A stretch of DNA of 42,742 bases from Microcella sp. (GCF_030645145.1 NZ_JAUSMI010000085.1:1-42742); one strand, 5' to 3'; shown: positions 8,851 to 19,256, counted from the stretch's first letter. The notes: generated by a model not told the origin, from the sequence alone. Numbers and translations: made by a program.

Positions 8851-8865
8851 GCCAAGGTGGTTCTC

Positions 8866-9495
8866 ATGAGCGAATCCCGACCCTTCAGCCTCTCACTCTC
8901 CGACCTCACCCGCATCGCCGTCTTCGCGGCGCTCGTCGCCGCGCTCGGCCTCGCCGGTGCCGTCTCCCTGTTCGGCAACGCGGTCCCGATCACCCTGCAG
9001 ACGCTCGGCGTCATGCTCGCCGGCACGATCCTCGGCGCCTGGCGCGGCGCGATCTCGATGACCGTCCTCCTCGCGCTCGTCGCCGTGGGCCTCCCGCTGC
9101 TCTCCGGGGGGCGCGGCGGCTTCGGCGTCTTCCTCGGCCCCTCGGCGGGATACCTGCTCGGCTGGGTCGCGGGCGCCGCGGTCATCGGGTTGATCGCCGC
9201 TCCGCGGCGGGGCGCACGCCCGCGCGCGTGGCGCGTGCTCGTCGCCTGCCTCGTCGGCGGCATCGGGGTCGTCTATCTGATCGGAGTGCCGGTGCAGTCG
9301 CTCGTGACGGGCGTTCCGCTCGCCGAGACCGCCCTGCTCAGTCTTGCCTTCGTACCGGGCGATCTCGTCAAGGCCGTGCTCGCGACCCTCATCACCTCCG
9401 CCGTCGCCAAGGCCTACCCGGCGGCGTTCGGGGGCCGTCGCGCAGCATCGAGCCCCGCGGAGCCGTCGATCTCGAGTTCGACGACCGCCTCGTAG
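8866..9495 (+). CDS. bioY: Biotin ECF transporter substrate-binding protein BioY
   Basis: BioY is the membrane S-component that binds biotin. Family signatures are VPITLQTLGVMLAGTILG (about 40-57), LPLLSGGRGGFGVFLGPSAG (about 78-97) and the C-terminal FVPGDLVKAVLATLI. Six hydrophobic segments and 209 residues fit the family. The chosen ATG 8866 has an AAGG eight bases upstream; an in-frame GTG at 8857 is an alternative if the message is leaderless. The energising partners BioM and BioN are three genes downstream. The stop is followed by the ligase start after 3 bases, so the cluster is one operon. Confidence 0.94.
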   Translation: MSESRPFSLSLSDLTRIAVFAALVAALGLAGAVSLFGNAVPITLQTLGVMLAGTILGAWRGAISMTVLLALVAVGLPLLSGGRGGFGVFLGPSAGYLLGWVAGAAVIGLIAAPRRGARPRAWRVLVACLVGGIGVVYLIGVPVQSLVTGVPLAETALLSLAFVPGDLVKAVLATLITSAVAKAYPAAFGGRRAASSPAEPSISSSTTAS

Positions 9496-9498
9496 TCC

Positions 9499-10791
9499 GT
9501 GCTCATCGTCGACGCCGTTCTCGATCGCGCCAACGCGCGGCCCGATTCGGTGGCTCTCGCCACGGAGTCGGGCCGCGTGCGCTGGGCGGACCTCGTCGTC
9601 GGCGACGGGATCGATCACGGTTCCGGCGTCGTCGCGCTGCACGACGGCGACCCTCTCGCTCTCCTTCCGCGGCTCGTCAGCACGTTGCGCGGCGGTGGGG
9701 TTCCGCTCGTGCTCGACCATCGCTGGACCGCCGAGCACGTCGCCGCCGTCGTGGCCGGCCTCGACCCGCCACCCCCGATGCGAGCCGCGTGGGCGGCAGT
9801 GAGCTCCGGAAGCACCGGTCGCCCGCGCGTCGTGCTGCGCGAGGAGCGCTCGTGGAGTGCGAGCTTCGCCGCCGTCGATGAGCTTCTCGCGTTGCGTTCC
9901 GACGACCGCATGCTGCTGCCGACGCCGCTGTCGAGCTCGATCGCGCTCTTCGGGCTCGCGCACGCGCTGAGCCGGGGCTTGGCCGTGTTCGCACCCGCCC
10001 GCGCGCGCGACGCGGCGCTCCGCGCGCTGCTTCCCGAGGCCACGATCGTGCACACGACGCCGACCATGGTGCAGCGCGTTCTCGACCTGCTCGACGCGGG
10101 GGCCGAGCACCGGTTACGCCTCGCACTCGTCGGCGGAGCCGAACTCGACGACGCCCAGCGTGCTCGCGCCATCGCGCATGGCATCAGTGTCGTCACCTAT
10201 TACGGCGCCGCCGAGCTCTCGTTCGTCGCCGTCGACCGCGACGGCAGCGGATTGCGCGCGTTCCCCGGCGTAGAGATCCGGCGCGAGCCGGTGCCCGGCG
10301 GCGCCCTCGCTCGGCTGTGGGTGAGATCGCCGTACCTCGCGAGCGGATATCTGGGCGCCGATGGCGCGCTCGAACGCTCCCCGGAGGGGTGGGCGACGGT
10401 CGGCGACCTCGTAGACCCGGTCGACGCGGCCGATCCGGAGCGCATCGTCGTTCGGGGTCGCGGCGACGCGGCGATCCTCACCGCCGCCGCGACGGTGCTG
10501 CCCGACGACGTCGAGCGCGTCCTGCGCTCGCTGCCCGGGGTGCGCGACGCCGCCGTGTTCGGCGAGCCGACAGCCCGCGTCGGGGCGCTCGTCAGCGCCC
10601 TCATCGAAGCCGATCCCGCAGCGGTCGACCTCGCCGCCTGGCGCGCGGAGTGCCGTCGCCGACTCGCCCCGGCGCAGCGGCCCCGGCACTGGTACCTCAC
10701 CGCCGCGCTGCCCCGCACCGCTGCGGGCAAGGTCGCGCGGGCCGAGCTCGAGCGCGCGCTCGCCGAGTCGGCGGTGCAGCGCCTTGGCTGA
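9499..10791 (+). CDS. AMP-dependent acyl-CoA ligase, YhfT-like, in bioY operon (430 aa)
   Basis: An adenylate-forming enzyme: the nucleotide-binding loop SSGSTGRPRV is at 102-111, an aromatic/GAAE-type motif (YYGAAEL) is near 234-240, GWATVGDLVD carries the hinge-side aspartate, and the catalytic lysine of PRTAAGKVAR is Lys411. It is shorter than typical fatty acyl-CoA synthetases (500-560 aa) and closer in size to MenE-like ligases. In Bacillus subtilis bioY (yhfU) is followed by an acyl-CoA ligase (yhfT) and a thiolase (yhfS) under BirA control, and the same gene order here suggests a shared, still undefined link to biotin. A carboxylic acid substrate related to pimelate or lipid metabolism is inference only. 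GTG start. Confidence 0.82.
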   Translation: MLIVDAVLDRANARPDSVALATESGRVRWADLVVGDGIDHGSGVVALHDGDPLALLPRLVSTLRGGGVPLVLDHRWTAEHVAAVVAGLDPPPPMRAAWAAVSSGSTGRPRVVLREERSWSASFAAVDELLALRSDDRMLLPTPLSSSIALFGLAHALSRGLAVFAPARARDAALRALLPEATIVHTTPTMVQRVLDLLDAGAEHRLRLALVGGAELDDAQRARAIAHGISVVTYYGAAELSFVAVDRDGSGLRAFPGVEIRREPVPGGALARLWVRSPYLASGYLGADGALERSPEGWATVGDLVDPVDAADPERIVVRGRGDAAILTAAATVLPDDVERVLRSLPGVRDAAVFGEPTARVGALVSALIEADPAAVDLAAWRAECRRRLAPAQRPRHWYLTAALPRTAAGKVARAELERALAESAVQRLG

Positions 10792-11929
10792 GCGCCCCGT
10801 CATCGTCGCGGCACGGCGCACTCCGATCGGAACGGCGGGTCAGCGCCTGCACGCCGTGCCCGTTGACGAACTCGCGGCGCGCGCCCTGCGTGCGGCGCAC
10901 GACGACGCGACGGCCGCCGTCGGGGCTCTCGCGCTCGCCGATGTCGTGCTCGGCAATTGCATGGGACCCGGCGGCAATACCGCCCGTGTCGCCTCCCTCG
11001 CGGCCGGCCTGGGCGAGCGAGTGCCCGGGATGACGATCGATCTGCAGTGCGGCAGCGGCCTCGCCGCGATCCTGACCGCGGCCGATTCGCTCGTCGCCGA
11101 TTCCGCCGGACCGCGCATGCGCCTCGCCGGCGGCGCGGAGAGCGCCTCGACGGCGCCGACGCGCGTCCGTGACGGTCAGCCGTACTCGCGCGCCCCGTTC
11201 GCGCCAGCGGGGTTCGCGGACCCCGGGATGGGCGCCGCAGCCGAGGACCTCGCCGTACGGCGCGGCATCAGCCGATCCCGTCAGGACGCCTATGCGCTCC
11301 GCAGCCACGGCCGCGCCTTCGCGACGAGGGAAGCGGGCGGGTTCGACGCCGAGCTCGCCCCCGGCGGCGAGCTTCCGCGCGATGACGGGCCGCGGAGGAT
11401 GACCGCGGCCGTGCTCGATCGCTTCGGTCCGGCCTTCGCCCGGCAGGGCACGGTGACCGCCGGCAACTCCTGCCGCGTCTCCGACGGCGCCGCCGTCGTC
11501 GCGCTCGTCCCTGAGAGCAGTCGCGGAGCTGCACCGGGGCTCGCGATCGTCGCCGGCGCCATTGTCGGCTGCGATCCGGCCCTGCCCGGCTGGGGGCCGG
11601 TTCCCGCCGTCGAGGAGGTGCTCCGTCGCGCCGGAGTGAGCCTCGACCGGGTTACCGCCATCGAGATCGTTGAAGCCTTCGCCGCCCAAGTGCTCGCCGT
11701 CGGCGATGCGCTCGGCCTGAGCGAGGGCGAGCACGTCGACGAGCGGCTGTGCGCCGAGGGAGGGTCACTCGCTCTCGGGCACCCCTGGGGGGCGAGCGGC
11801 GCGGTGCTCATGGTGCGCTTGTTCTCTCGGCTCGTTCGCGGCGGGGCGCCCGCCGGTGCGCTCGGCCTCGCGACGGCGGCCGTCGGCGGCGGGATGGGCG
11901 TCGCCGTTCTCGTCGAGGTCGTCAGGTGA
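10784..11929 (+). CDS. Thiolase-like protein, YhfS-like, with altered active site (381 aa)
   Basis: Full-length thiolase fold starting at TTG 10784, overlapping the ligase by 8 bases. The nucleophile Cys89 (DLQCGSGLAA) and the catalytic His333 (LALGHPWGASGA) are present. However, the conserved NEAF motif reads VEAF (Asn to Val), and the second catalytic cysteine of the C-x-G-G-G motif is Ala366 (TAAVGGGMG). Classical thiolases need that cysteine as acid/base, so ordinary acetoacetyl-CoA thiolysis is doubtful. A condensing or acyl-transfer reaction using Cys and His, or a non-catalytic role, are alternatives. It lies between an acyl-CoA ligase and bioM and probably uses the ligase product. Codon use appears slightly more relaxed (GAA, GTT, GTC mixed) than in ftsEX or kgd. 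Confidence 0.82.
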   Translation: MAERPVIVAARRTPIGTAGQRLHAVPVDELAARALRAAHDDATAAVGALALADVVLGNCMGPGGNTARVASLAAGLGERVPGMTIDLQCGSGLAAILTAADSLVADSAGPRMRLAGGAESASTAPTRVRDGQPYSRAPFAPAGFADPGMGAAAEDLAVRRGISRSRQDAYALRSHGRAFATREAGGFDAELAPGGELPRDDGPRRMTAAVLDRFGPAFARQGTVTAGNSCRVSDGAAVVALVPESSRGAAPGLAIVAGAIVGCDPALPGWGPVPAVEEVLRRAGVSLDRVTAIEIVEAFAAQVLAVGDALGLSEGEHVDERLCAEGGSLALGHPWGASGAVLMVRLFSRLVRGGAPAGALGLATAAVGGGMGVAVLVEVVR

Positions 11930-12624
11930 CGCCCGCCGCGACGCCGCACGCGATCGTCGTCGACGCGGTGAGCGTCGAGCGCAACGGAGTCCGCGTGCTC
12001 GAGAGCGTCACGACGACCGTGGATGCGCACCGCGTCGCCGTCATCGGAGCGAACGGCTCGGGCAAGTCCACGTTCGCGCGGTTGCTCAACGGCTTGATCA
12101 CCCCCTCGAGCGGCTCGGTGCGCGTGGCCGGACTCGACCCTGCGCGTCAGGCCAGGAAGGTTCGCGAGCTCGTCGCATTCCTCTTCACCAACCCGGAGTC
12201 GCAGATCATCATGCCCACGGTCGCCGAAGACGTGGCGTTCTCGTTGCGCGGGAGCGGATTGCCCCGCGAGGAGGTCTCGCGGCGGGTGATCGGCATCCTG
12301 AGCGACTACGGGCTCGACGGGCTCGCCGATCGATCGGCGCACGAGCTGTCGGGCGGGCAGAAGCAGTTGCTCGCGCTGTGCTCCGGCCTCGTGCGTGAGC
12401 CGCAGATTCTCGTGGCGGACGAGCCGACCACGCTGCTCGACGCCGCGAACACCAGACGAGTCTCGGATGCGCTCGTGGCCCTTCCGCAGCGGCTCGTCGT
12501 CGTCACGCACGATCTCGTCCTCGCGGCTCGGTGCGACACCGCGCTTCTCTTCGATCGTGGTCGTCTCATCGCCCAGGGCGACCCCGCCGAGGTCGTCGCG
12601 CGGTACGAGCGGGAGTTCTGCTGA
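11926..12624 (+). CDS. bioM: Biotin ECF transporter ATPase BioM (EcfA-type)
   Basis: An energy-coupling-factor ATPase of 232 residues. Walker A is GANGSGKST (about 43-51), the Q-loop region is FTNPESQIIMPTVAEDVAF (typical of EcfA/BioM/CbiO), the signature is LSGGQKQLL, Walker B is ILVADEP, and the switch histidine lies in VVTHDL. The start is GTG 11926, overlapping the thiolase TGA (GTGA); its own TGA overlaps the bioN ATG (TGATG). Only one ATPase gene is present, so BioM probably homodimerises, as described for BioMNY systems. Confidence 0.93.
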   Translation: MTPAATPHAIVVDAVSVERNGVRVLESVTTTVDAHRVAVIGANGSGKSTFARLLNGLITPSSGSVRVAGLDPARQARKVRELVAFLFTNPESQIIMPTVAEDVAFSLRGSGLPREEVSRRVIGILSDYGLDGLADRSAHELSGGQKQLLALCSGLVREPQILVADEPTTLLDAANTRRVSDALVALPQRLVVVTHDLVLAARCDTALLFDRGRLIAQGDPAEVVARYEREFC

Positions 12625-13301
12625 TGGTCGGCGCGCTGAGCCTCTACGCGCCGGGCACGAGCCCGCTGCACCGCCTGCCGGCGTCGACGAAGCTGCTCGG
12701 GCTGCTCATCGGTGGCCTCGTCGTCACCGTGCCGCGACCCGATGCACTGCTGCTCGGCATTGCGGCCGCCGGAGTGGTCGCGCTCTACCTCGTCGCCCGA
12801 CTCGGCCTCGCCGAGCTCGGCCGCCAGATCTGGGGAGTCCGCTGGATCATCGCGGTCGTCCTCGTGGGCCAGCTCATCTTCCTGCCCTGGCACGTCGCCG
12901 CCCTCACGAGCACGCGCATGCTGCTCGCCATCCTCCTCGCGGCGCTCGTCACGCTCACCACGCGGGCGAGCGACATCCTCGAGGCGATCGAGCGCGGGCT
13001 CGCGCCGTTGCGCCGATTCGGGCTCAGAACCGAGCGGATCGCGCTCGTGCTGGGAATGGCGATCCGTGCCGTGCCCATCGTGATCGATCTCGCTTCGGAG
13101 GTGCGCGATGCCCAGCGCGCCCGCGGCGTCGGCGGCAGCATCACGGCGATGGTCGTGCTGCTGCTCGTGGGCGCCCTGCGTCACGCCGACGATGTCGCCG
13201 ATGCCCTCGCCGCCCGAGGAATGGACGACGATGAGGAGCCGGTTATGCTGGAGGGCTCCGTGCGCCCGCGCGGAGCATCCCGACTGCGCCTACGGAGGTG
13301 A
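12624..13301 (+). CDS. bioN: Biotin ECF transporter transmembrane protein BioN (EcfT-type)
   Basis: This 225-residue membrane protein has about five hydrophobic helices, then a cytoplasmic helical region carrying two Ala-Arg-Gly-type coupling motifs (DAQRARGV and DALAARGM), which dock onto the ATPase in ECF T-components. It begins SLYAPGTSPLHRLPASTKLL, and the S-x-(L/H)-R-L-x-x-x-x-K pattern is the usual EcfT/CbiQ N terminus. It forms the transporter with BioM and BioY. Its stop is followed after 3 bases by smpB, so the biotin cluster may read into smpB. Confidence 0.92.
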   Translation: MVGALSLYAPGTSPLHRLPASTKLLGLLIGGLVVTVPRPDALLLGIAAAGVVALYLVARLGLAELGRQIWGVRWIIAVVLVGQLIFLPWHVAALTSTRMLLAILLAALVTLTTRASDILEAIERGLAPLRRFGLRTERIALVLGMAIRAVPIVIDLASEVRDAQRARGVGGSITAMVVLLLVGALRHADDVADALAARGMDDDEEPVMLEGSVRPRGASRLRLRR

Positions 13302-13304
13302 ATC

Positions 13305-13781
13305 GTGCCCAAGGAACAGGGCCGCAAGGTCGTCGCCACCAATCGCAAGGCCCGGCACGACTACACCATCGAAGACACCTTCGAGGCGGGCCTCGTGCTG
13401 AGCGGCACCGAGGTCAAGTCGCTGCGCATGGGCAGGGCGAGCCTCGTCGACGGCTACGGCTACATCGACGGCGGTGAGGCGTGGCTCGACGCCGTGCACA
13501 TTCCCGAGTACTCGCAGGGCACGTGGACCAACCACCCTCCGCGCCGCAAGCGCAAGATGCTCCTGCACAAGCAGCAGATCATCAAGATCAGCCAGAAGAC
13601 CAAAGAGGGCGGCTACACGCTCATCCCCTTGAGCATCTACTTCAGCGACGGGCGGGCGAAGGTCGAGCTCGCGGTCGCGAAGGGCAAGCGCGAGTATGAC
13701 AAGCGGCACGCGCTGCGCGAGCGGCAGGATCGCCGCGAGGCCGAGCGCGCGATGTCGAGCCGCAAGAACCTCGGCGACTGA
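13305..13781 (+). CDS. smpB: SsrA-binding protein SmpB
   Basis: SmpB binds tmRNA and places it in the A site of stalled ribosomes. The 158-residue protein has the hallmark [20 protein letters not shown] start, [14 protein letters not shown] and the basic C-terminal tail ([22 protein letters not shown]) that enters the empty mRNA channel. GTG start at 13305, with a TACGGAGGTG ribosome site just upstream inside the end of bioN. The ssrA gene lies 2.5 kb downstream, beyond an exporter and a SIMPL gene. Confidence 0.97.
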   Translation: MPKEQGRKVVATNRKARHDYTIEDTFEAGLVLSGTEVKSLRMGRASLVDGYGYIDGGEAWLDAVHIPEYSQGTWTNHPPRRKRKMLLHKQQIIKISQKTKEGGYTLIPLSIYFSDGRAKVELAVAKGKREYDKRHALRERQDRREAERAMSSRKNLGD

Positions 13782-13860
13782 GCCGGGTCGCGCTCGAGCG
13801 TCCCGAGCGCGCGGGGCTCAGGGTGACCGCTGCCTGAACGCCGGGCCCTGATGCGCCGCG

Positions 13861-13866
13861 TAGGCT
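13861..13866 (+). promoter_or_regulatory. Leaderless -10 box (TAGGCT) setting the exporter start
   Basis: TAGGCT lies 8 bases before GTG 13875 and inside the longer frame beginning ATG 13851. The spacing matches the other leaderless promoters and argues for the GTG as the true start. Confidence 0.5.
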
Positions 13867-13874
13867 CGTCGTTC

Positions 13875-15437
13875 GTGACCGCACGATCGAATGCCCCCGA
13901 ATCCGCCTCCGACGAGGCAGTGGGCGGCGGGTCGACGGGCGGCGGGGCGATCGGGGCGGATGGCGTGAGCGAGCGCACCCGCTGGCAGGCCTTCGCGGTC
14001 GCGGTCGCCGTCGCCTCGCTCACGATCCTCGACCTGTCGAAGGTCAACGTGGGCATCCCCGCCATCGAGCAGGCGTTCGGAGCCAGCCCGACGCAGATCC
14101 AGCTCATCGTCGCCGGCTACGTGCTCGCCTTCGGCATCGTGCTCGTCCCCTCGGGCCGCTACGGCGACCTGCACTCGCGGCGGCGCATGTTCCTCATCGG
14201 TCTCGTCGTGTTCCTCATCGCGAGCCTCCTGTGCGCGATCGCGCCGACGGTCGAGCTGCTCGCCGCCTCGCGCATCCTGCAGGGAGTCTCGGCAGGCCTG
14301 CTCATGCCGCAGGTGCTCGGACTCACCCAGCAGCTCTTCACGGGCGCCTCGCGCGGCCGCGCGTTCGGCATCTTCGGAGCGGTCATCGGCCTCTCCACGG
14401 CCTTCGGGCCGACCCTCGGCGGGCTGCTCATCGGCGTCGGCGGGCCCGAGCTCGGCTGGCGGCTCATCTTCTGGATGAACGTGCCGCTCGTCATCGGCCT
14501 CTTCCCCGTCGCCTACAAGCTCCTGCCGCGCACGCAGCCCGACGCGCACGGCCCGCGCGACCTCGACCTGTTCGGCACCGCCCTCCTCGGCGGCACCGTG
14601 CTGAGCCTCATGCTCCCCTTCGTGCTCACGACGGGCTCGCCCGATGACGACCCCGCCCGCTGGTGGTGGCTCGCGGCCTTCGTCGTCCTGGCGGCGGCGT
14701 TCGTCGCGTGGGAGCGCCGCTACACCGCCCGCGGTCGCGCCGCGATCGTCGACTTCGCGCTCTTCCGCATCGGCGCGTACCGCAACGGCACGCTCATCGC
14801 GACGGCGTACTTCGCGGCCCTGCCTGCCACCTTCCTCACGCTCTCGCTCTTCCTGCAGTTCGGCCTCGGCCTCGAGCCCGTCTACGCGGGCATGGTGACG
14901 ATCCCGTTCGCCCTCGCCTCGGCGGTGACCTCCTGGTACAGCGGCCGCGTCGCGACGACGATCGGCCGCCCGGTGGTCGTGTGGGGGCTCATCGGCGTCG
15001 TGCTGGGTCTCGGCGGCACGATCGCCTCCGCGTTCCTCCTGCCCGCGGGCGTCTCGCCGTGGGTCATCGCGGCGTTCATGGCGCTCGCCGGCGCCGGCGG
15101 CGGCGCCGTCATCGCCCCCAACCAGACGCTGACCCTCGCGGATGTCCCGCTCACCTCCGCGGGCGTCGCCGGCTCGATCGGCCAGGTCGGCCAGCGCGCC
15201 GGCACCGCGGTCGGCATCGCGGCGGCCACCGCGGCCTTCTACGCCACGATCTACGCGGAGGAGGGAATGGCGGGCCGGGTCGACATCTACCAGAACGCGT
15301 TCTTGCACGCGGCCCTCGTCATCCTGGGCTTCGTCGGCGTCGCCCTCGTGCTCGCGCTGCTCGACCTGCGCGCGCGGCGCACGGGGGTGCTCGAGAACTC
15401 GCCGAGCGCCGCGGGCGAGCGGGTCGAGCAGGGCTGA
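13875..15437 (+). CDS. DHA2-type MFS exporter (520 aa)
   Basis: A 14-segment MFS protein of the EmrB/QacA drug:proton antiporter type. After the first helix it has NVGIPAIEQAFGASPTQIQL, then an A-motif-like loop (GRYGDLHSRRRMF), then SRILQGVSAGLLMPQVLGLT (motif C-like region with conserved arginine and proline). Known relatives export cationic dyes, antibiotics or lipids; the substrate here is unknown. A longer frame from ATG 13851 exists, but the TAGGCT at 13861-13866 makes GTG 13875 the better start. It converges on the SIMPL gene, with 3 bases between stop codons. Confidence 0.87.
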   Translation: MTARSNAPESASDEAVGGGSTGGGAIGADGVSERTRWQAFAVAVAVASLTILDLSKVNVGIPAIEQAFGASPTQIQLIVAGYVLAFGIVLVPSGRYGDLHSRRRMFLIGLVVFLIASLLCAIAPTVELLAASRILQGVSAGLLMPQVLGLTQQLFTGASRGRAFGIFGAVIGLSTAFGPTLGGLLIGVGGPELGWRLIFWMNVPLVIGLFPVAYKLLPRTQPDAHGPRDLDLFGTALLGGTVLSLMLPFVLTTGSPDDDPARWWWLAAFVVLAAAFVAWERRYTARGRAAIVDFALFRIGAYRNGTLIATAYFAALPATFLTLSLFLQFGLGLEPVYAGMVTIPFALASAVTSWYSGRVATTIGRPVVVWGLIGVVLGLGGTIASAFLLPAGVSPWVIAAFMALAGAGGGAVIAPNQTLTLADVPLTSAGVAGSIGQVGQRAGTAVGIAAATAAFYATIYAEEGMAGRVDIYQNAFLHAALVILGFVGVALVLALLDLRARRTGVLENSPSAAGERVEQG

Positions 15438-15440
15438 GGA

Positions 15441-16112
15441 TCAGCGCGACGTCGCCCGCAGCTCGACCGTCGCCTGGACGACGACGGGCTCCGGCCGCAG
15501 CTCGAACGCGCCGTCTCCCGCTGCGCCGCCCATGAGCGCCGTGGCGCGCTCCATGCGAGGCATGGGGGCATCGCCGCCGGCGCCGAGCATCCCCGGATCG
15601 GCGAGCGCGACCACCTCGAGCGCGCCGCGCCCGATGCTGCGAGCGTAGGCGGTGGCCTTCTCGACGGCGTCGGTCACCGCATCGTGCCGCACGGCCGCGA
15701 TCGCGTCCGCGTAGCGATCGTCGGTGAGCGACCAGTCGACGCCGTCGATGCGCGCCAGAGTCTCGCCGCTGATGAGGTCGAGCAGCTCCGGGAGCGTAGC
15801 CGTGGTGCTGTCGCCGATCACCGTGATCGAGCCGGCGACCGACGCGCGGTGACGCACGACGGGAGGGCGGCCCTCGCCGACCCACTCGCGATCGGCGTGC
15901 ACGTGCACGTCGTCGGCCGACCAGTCGTGCACGCGACCGTCGCGCCGATGCGACTCGATCGCGTCGGAAAGTCGCTCGAGCGTCTCGCGAGCGCTCACGA
16001 GGGCCGCCGCGCGATCGGGGGCCACTGCTCCGATCGAGAACGCGATGACGGCGCGATCGGGGGCGTGCTCGGCGCGGGCGCGGCCGCGGACGGTGATGGT
16101 CGTCTCGGTCAT
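15441..16112 (-). CDS. SIMPL (DUF541) domain protein (223 aa)
   Basis: The start MTETTITVRGRARAEHAPDRA and the middle region YADAIAAVRHDAVTDAVEKA followed by YARSIGRG are typical of the SIMPL/DUF541/BP26 family. The ribosome site AAGGAGAG stands about 9 bases before ATG 16112. Many members are exported, but no signal peptide is present here, so the protein should be cytoplasmic. The function is not established in the family; members have been linked to stress responses and form channel-like multimers. It is divergent to the tmRNA promoter region. Confidence 0.82.
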   Translation of the reverse strand: MTETTITVRGRARAEHAPDRAVIAFSIGAVAPDRAAALVSARETLERLSDAIESHRRDGRVHDWSADDVHVHADREWVGEGRPPVVRHRASVAGSITVIGDSTTATLPELLDLISGETLARIDGVDWSLTDDRYADAIAAVRHDAVTDAVEKATAYARSIGRGALEVVALADPGMLGAGGDAPMPRMERATALMGGAAGDGAFELRPEPVVVQATVELRATSR

Positions 16113-16120
16113 GGCTCTCC

Positions 16121-16150
16121 TTGGACGGTTTGTCAGCGGTGACGTATACT
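16121..16150 (+). promoter_or_regulatory. Promoter for tmRNA: TTGGAC, 18 bases, TATACT
   Basis: TTGGAC (16121-16126) and TATACT (16145-16150) are separated by 18 bases, the clearest housekeeping-type promoter in the window. Transcription would start near 16157, about 165 bases before mature tmRNA. The GTATAC core (16144-16149) is palindromic, so weak minus-strand activity toward the SIMPL gene is possible. Confidence 0.65.
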
Positions 16151-16158
16151 GTAGGGCT

Positions 16159-16174
16159 GTGCTCGAAGGAGCAC
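16159..16174 (+). other. Hairpin at the 5' end of the tmRNA precursor
   Basis: GTGCTC and GAGCAC form a perfect 6-bp stem with a GAAG loop directly after the predicted transcription start. It probably caps the 5' leader that RNase P and other nucleases remove. The rest of 16175-16323 shows no supported gene. Confidence 0.4.
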
Positions 16175-16323
16175 TCGCAGGGCGATCAGTCGCTACCGGT
16201 GCGCGTCAGGCCGGGCAGGGGCCGCCCGTTCACAACTCCACAGCGCGTGATGACGACCCACCTCAGCGCCCCTCCACCGCCTCGTGCCCGGCACGACGCG
16301 ACGCGACGGGTGAGGTGACGCAC

Positions 16324-16694
16324 GGGGATGATCGGTTTCGACATTGCCTGCGAAACGATGAGAAGCGGGTCGAGGATGCAGGGTTATCTCGTTAACGATC
16401 TCTGCAAACAACAGGTGCCAATGCTAAGCGCACCGACTTCGCTCTCGCCGCCTAAGGCAGAGTAGATAGTCCGTCAGTCCGGGTTCGCCTCCGCCCCGGT
16501 CACTGGCGTCATCAAGGAGGCTCGCTGCGTGCTTGCGTCTCAGGTGCACGCGGGACTCGAACTGAGGCTGGGCTCGTCGACCTAGGGGTCTGCAACAAAG
16601 GTCGGAGCCGAGCAGAACGTCTCAGCAGACTACGCCCGTAGAAGGCATCGGATCACAGCAGTGGACGGGGGTTCGATTCCCCCCATCTCCACCA
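16324..16694 (+). ncRNA. ssrA: tmRNA (transfer-messenger RNA)
   Basis: The 5' end GGGGATG pairs with CATCTCC before the encoded ACCA at the 3' end, forming the acceptor stem (one G-U pair). The T arm GGGGGTTCGATTCCCCCC precedes it. The tag reading frame starts at GCC 16417 and ends TAA 16453-16455, encoding ANAKRTDFALAA; the ALAA end marks it for ClpXP-type proteases. The A-rich AAACAACAGGT segment precedes the resume codon. tmRNA rescues ribosomes stalled on broken mRNA together with SmpB. CCA is genome-encoded. Length 371 bases. Confidence 0.97.
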
Positions 16695-16757
16695 CTGGTC
16701 GTCATCACGCGCTGTGCGAGTCGCCCCCATTCGCCCCTCACCGGATCGAGTCCTTCC

Positions 16758-17128
16758 GTGCGCACGCTCCTCAACATCATCTGGCTCGTGCTCTCGGGCT
16801 TCTGGCTCTTCCTCGGCTACGCGCTCGCCGCCGTCATCATGTTCGTGCTCATCGTCACGATCCCGTGGGGCATCGCCGCGTGGCGCATCGGCGTGTACTC
16901 GCTGTGGCCGTTCGGCAAGGAGGTCGTCGACCGCCCGACCGCGGGCATCGGATCGGCGATCGGCAACGTCGTCTGGGTCGTGCTCGCCGGCTGGTGGCTC
17001 GCCCTCGGGCACATCGCCTCGGCGCTCGCGCTCGCCATCACGATCATCGGGCTGCCCTTCGCGTGGGCCAACCTGAAGATGGTGCCCGTCGCCCTCCTGC
17101 CGCTCGGCAAGCAGATCGTCGAGCAGCG

Positions 17129-17132
<4 letters not shown>
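16758..17132 (+). CDS. YccF domain-containing inner-membrane protein (124 aa)
   Basis: Two repeated halves, each of the type NxxWxxLxGxWLxLGxxxxA followed by an I-(P/L)-G/P-W or GLPFAW loop: NIIWLVLSGFWLFLGYALAA (about 6-25) and NVVWVVLAGWWLALGHIASA (about 70-89). Four hydrophobic helices and 124 residues fit the YccF family, whose role is unknown. GTG start at 16758, soon after tmRNA. Its TAG overlaps the TAG of the minus-strand S9 peptidase within a shared CTAG. Confidence 0.87.
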
Positions 17133-19249
<2,117 letters not shown>

Positions 19250-19256
19250 GCCCTCG

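Noticed and set aside
8734-8865. BirA or BioQ operator before bioY
   Set aside because: No convincing palindrome of either known type was found by eye.
16045-16395. Plus-strand ORF running from the SIMPL antisense into tmRNA
   Set aside because: It enters the structured 5' part of tmRNA and has no domain; the region is better explained as pre-tmRNA leader.
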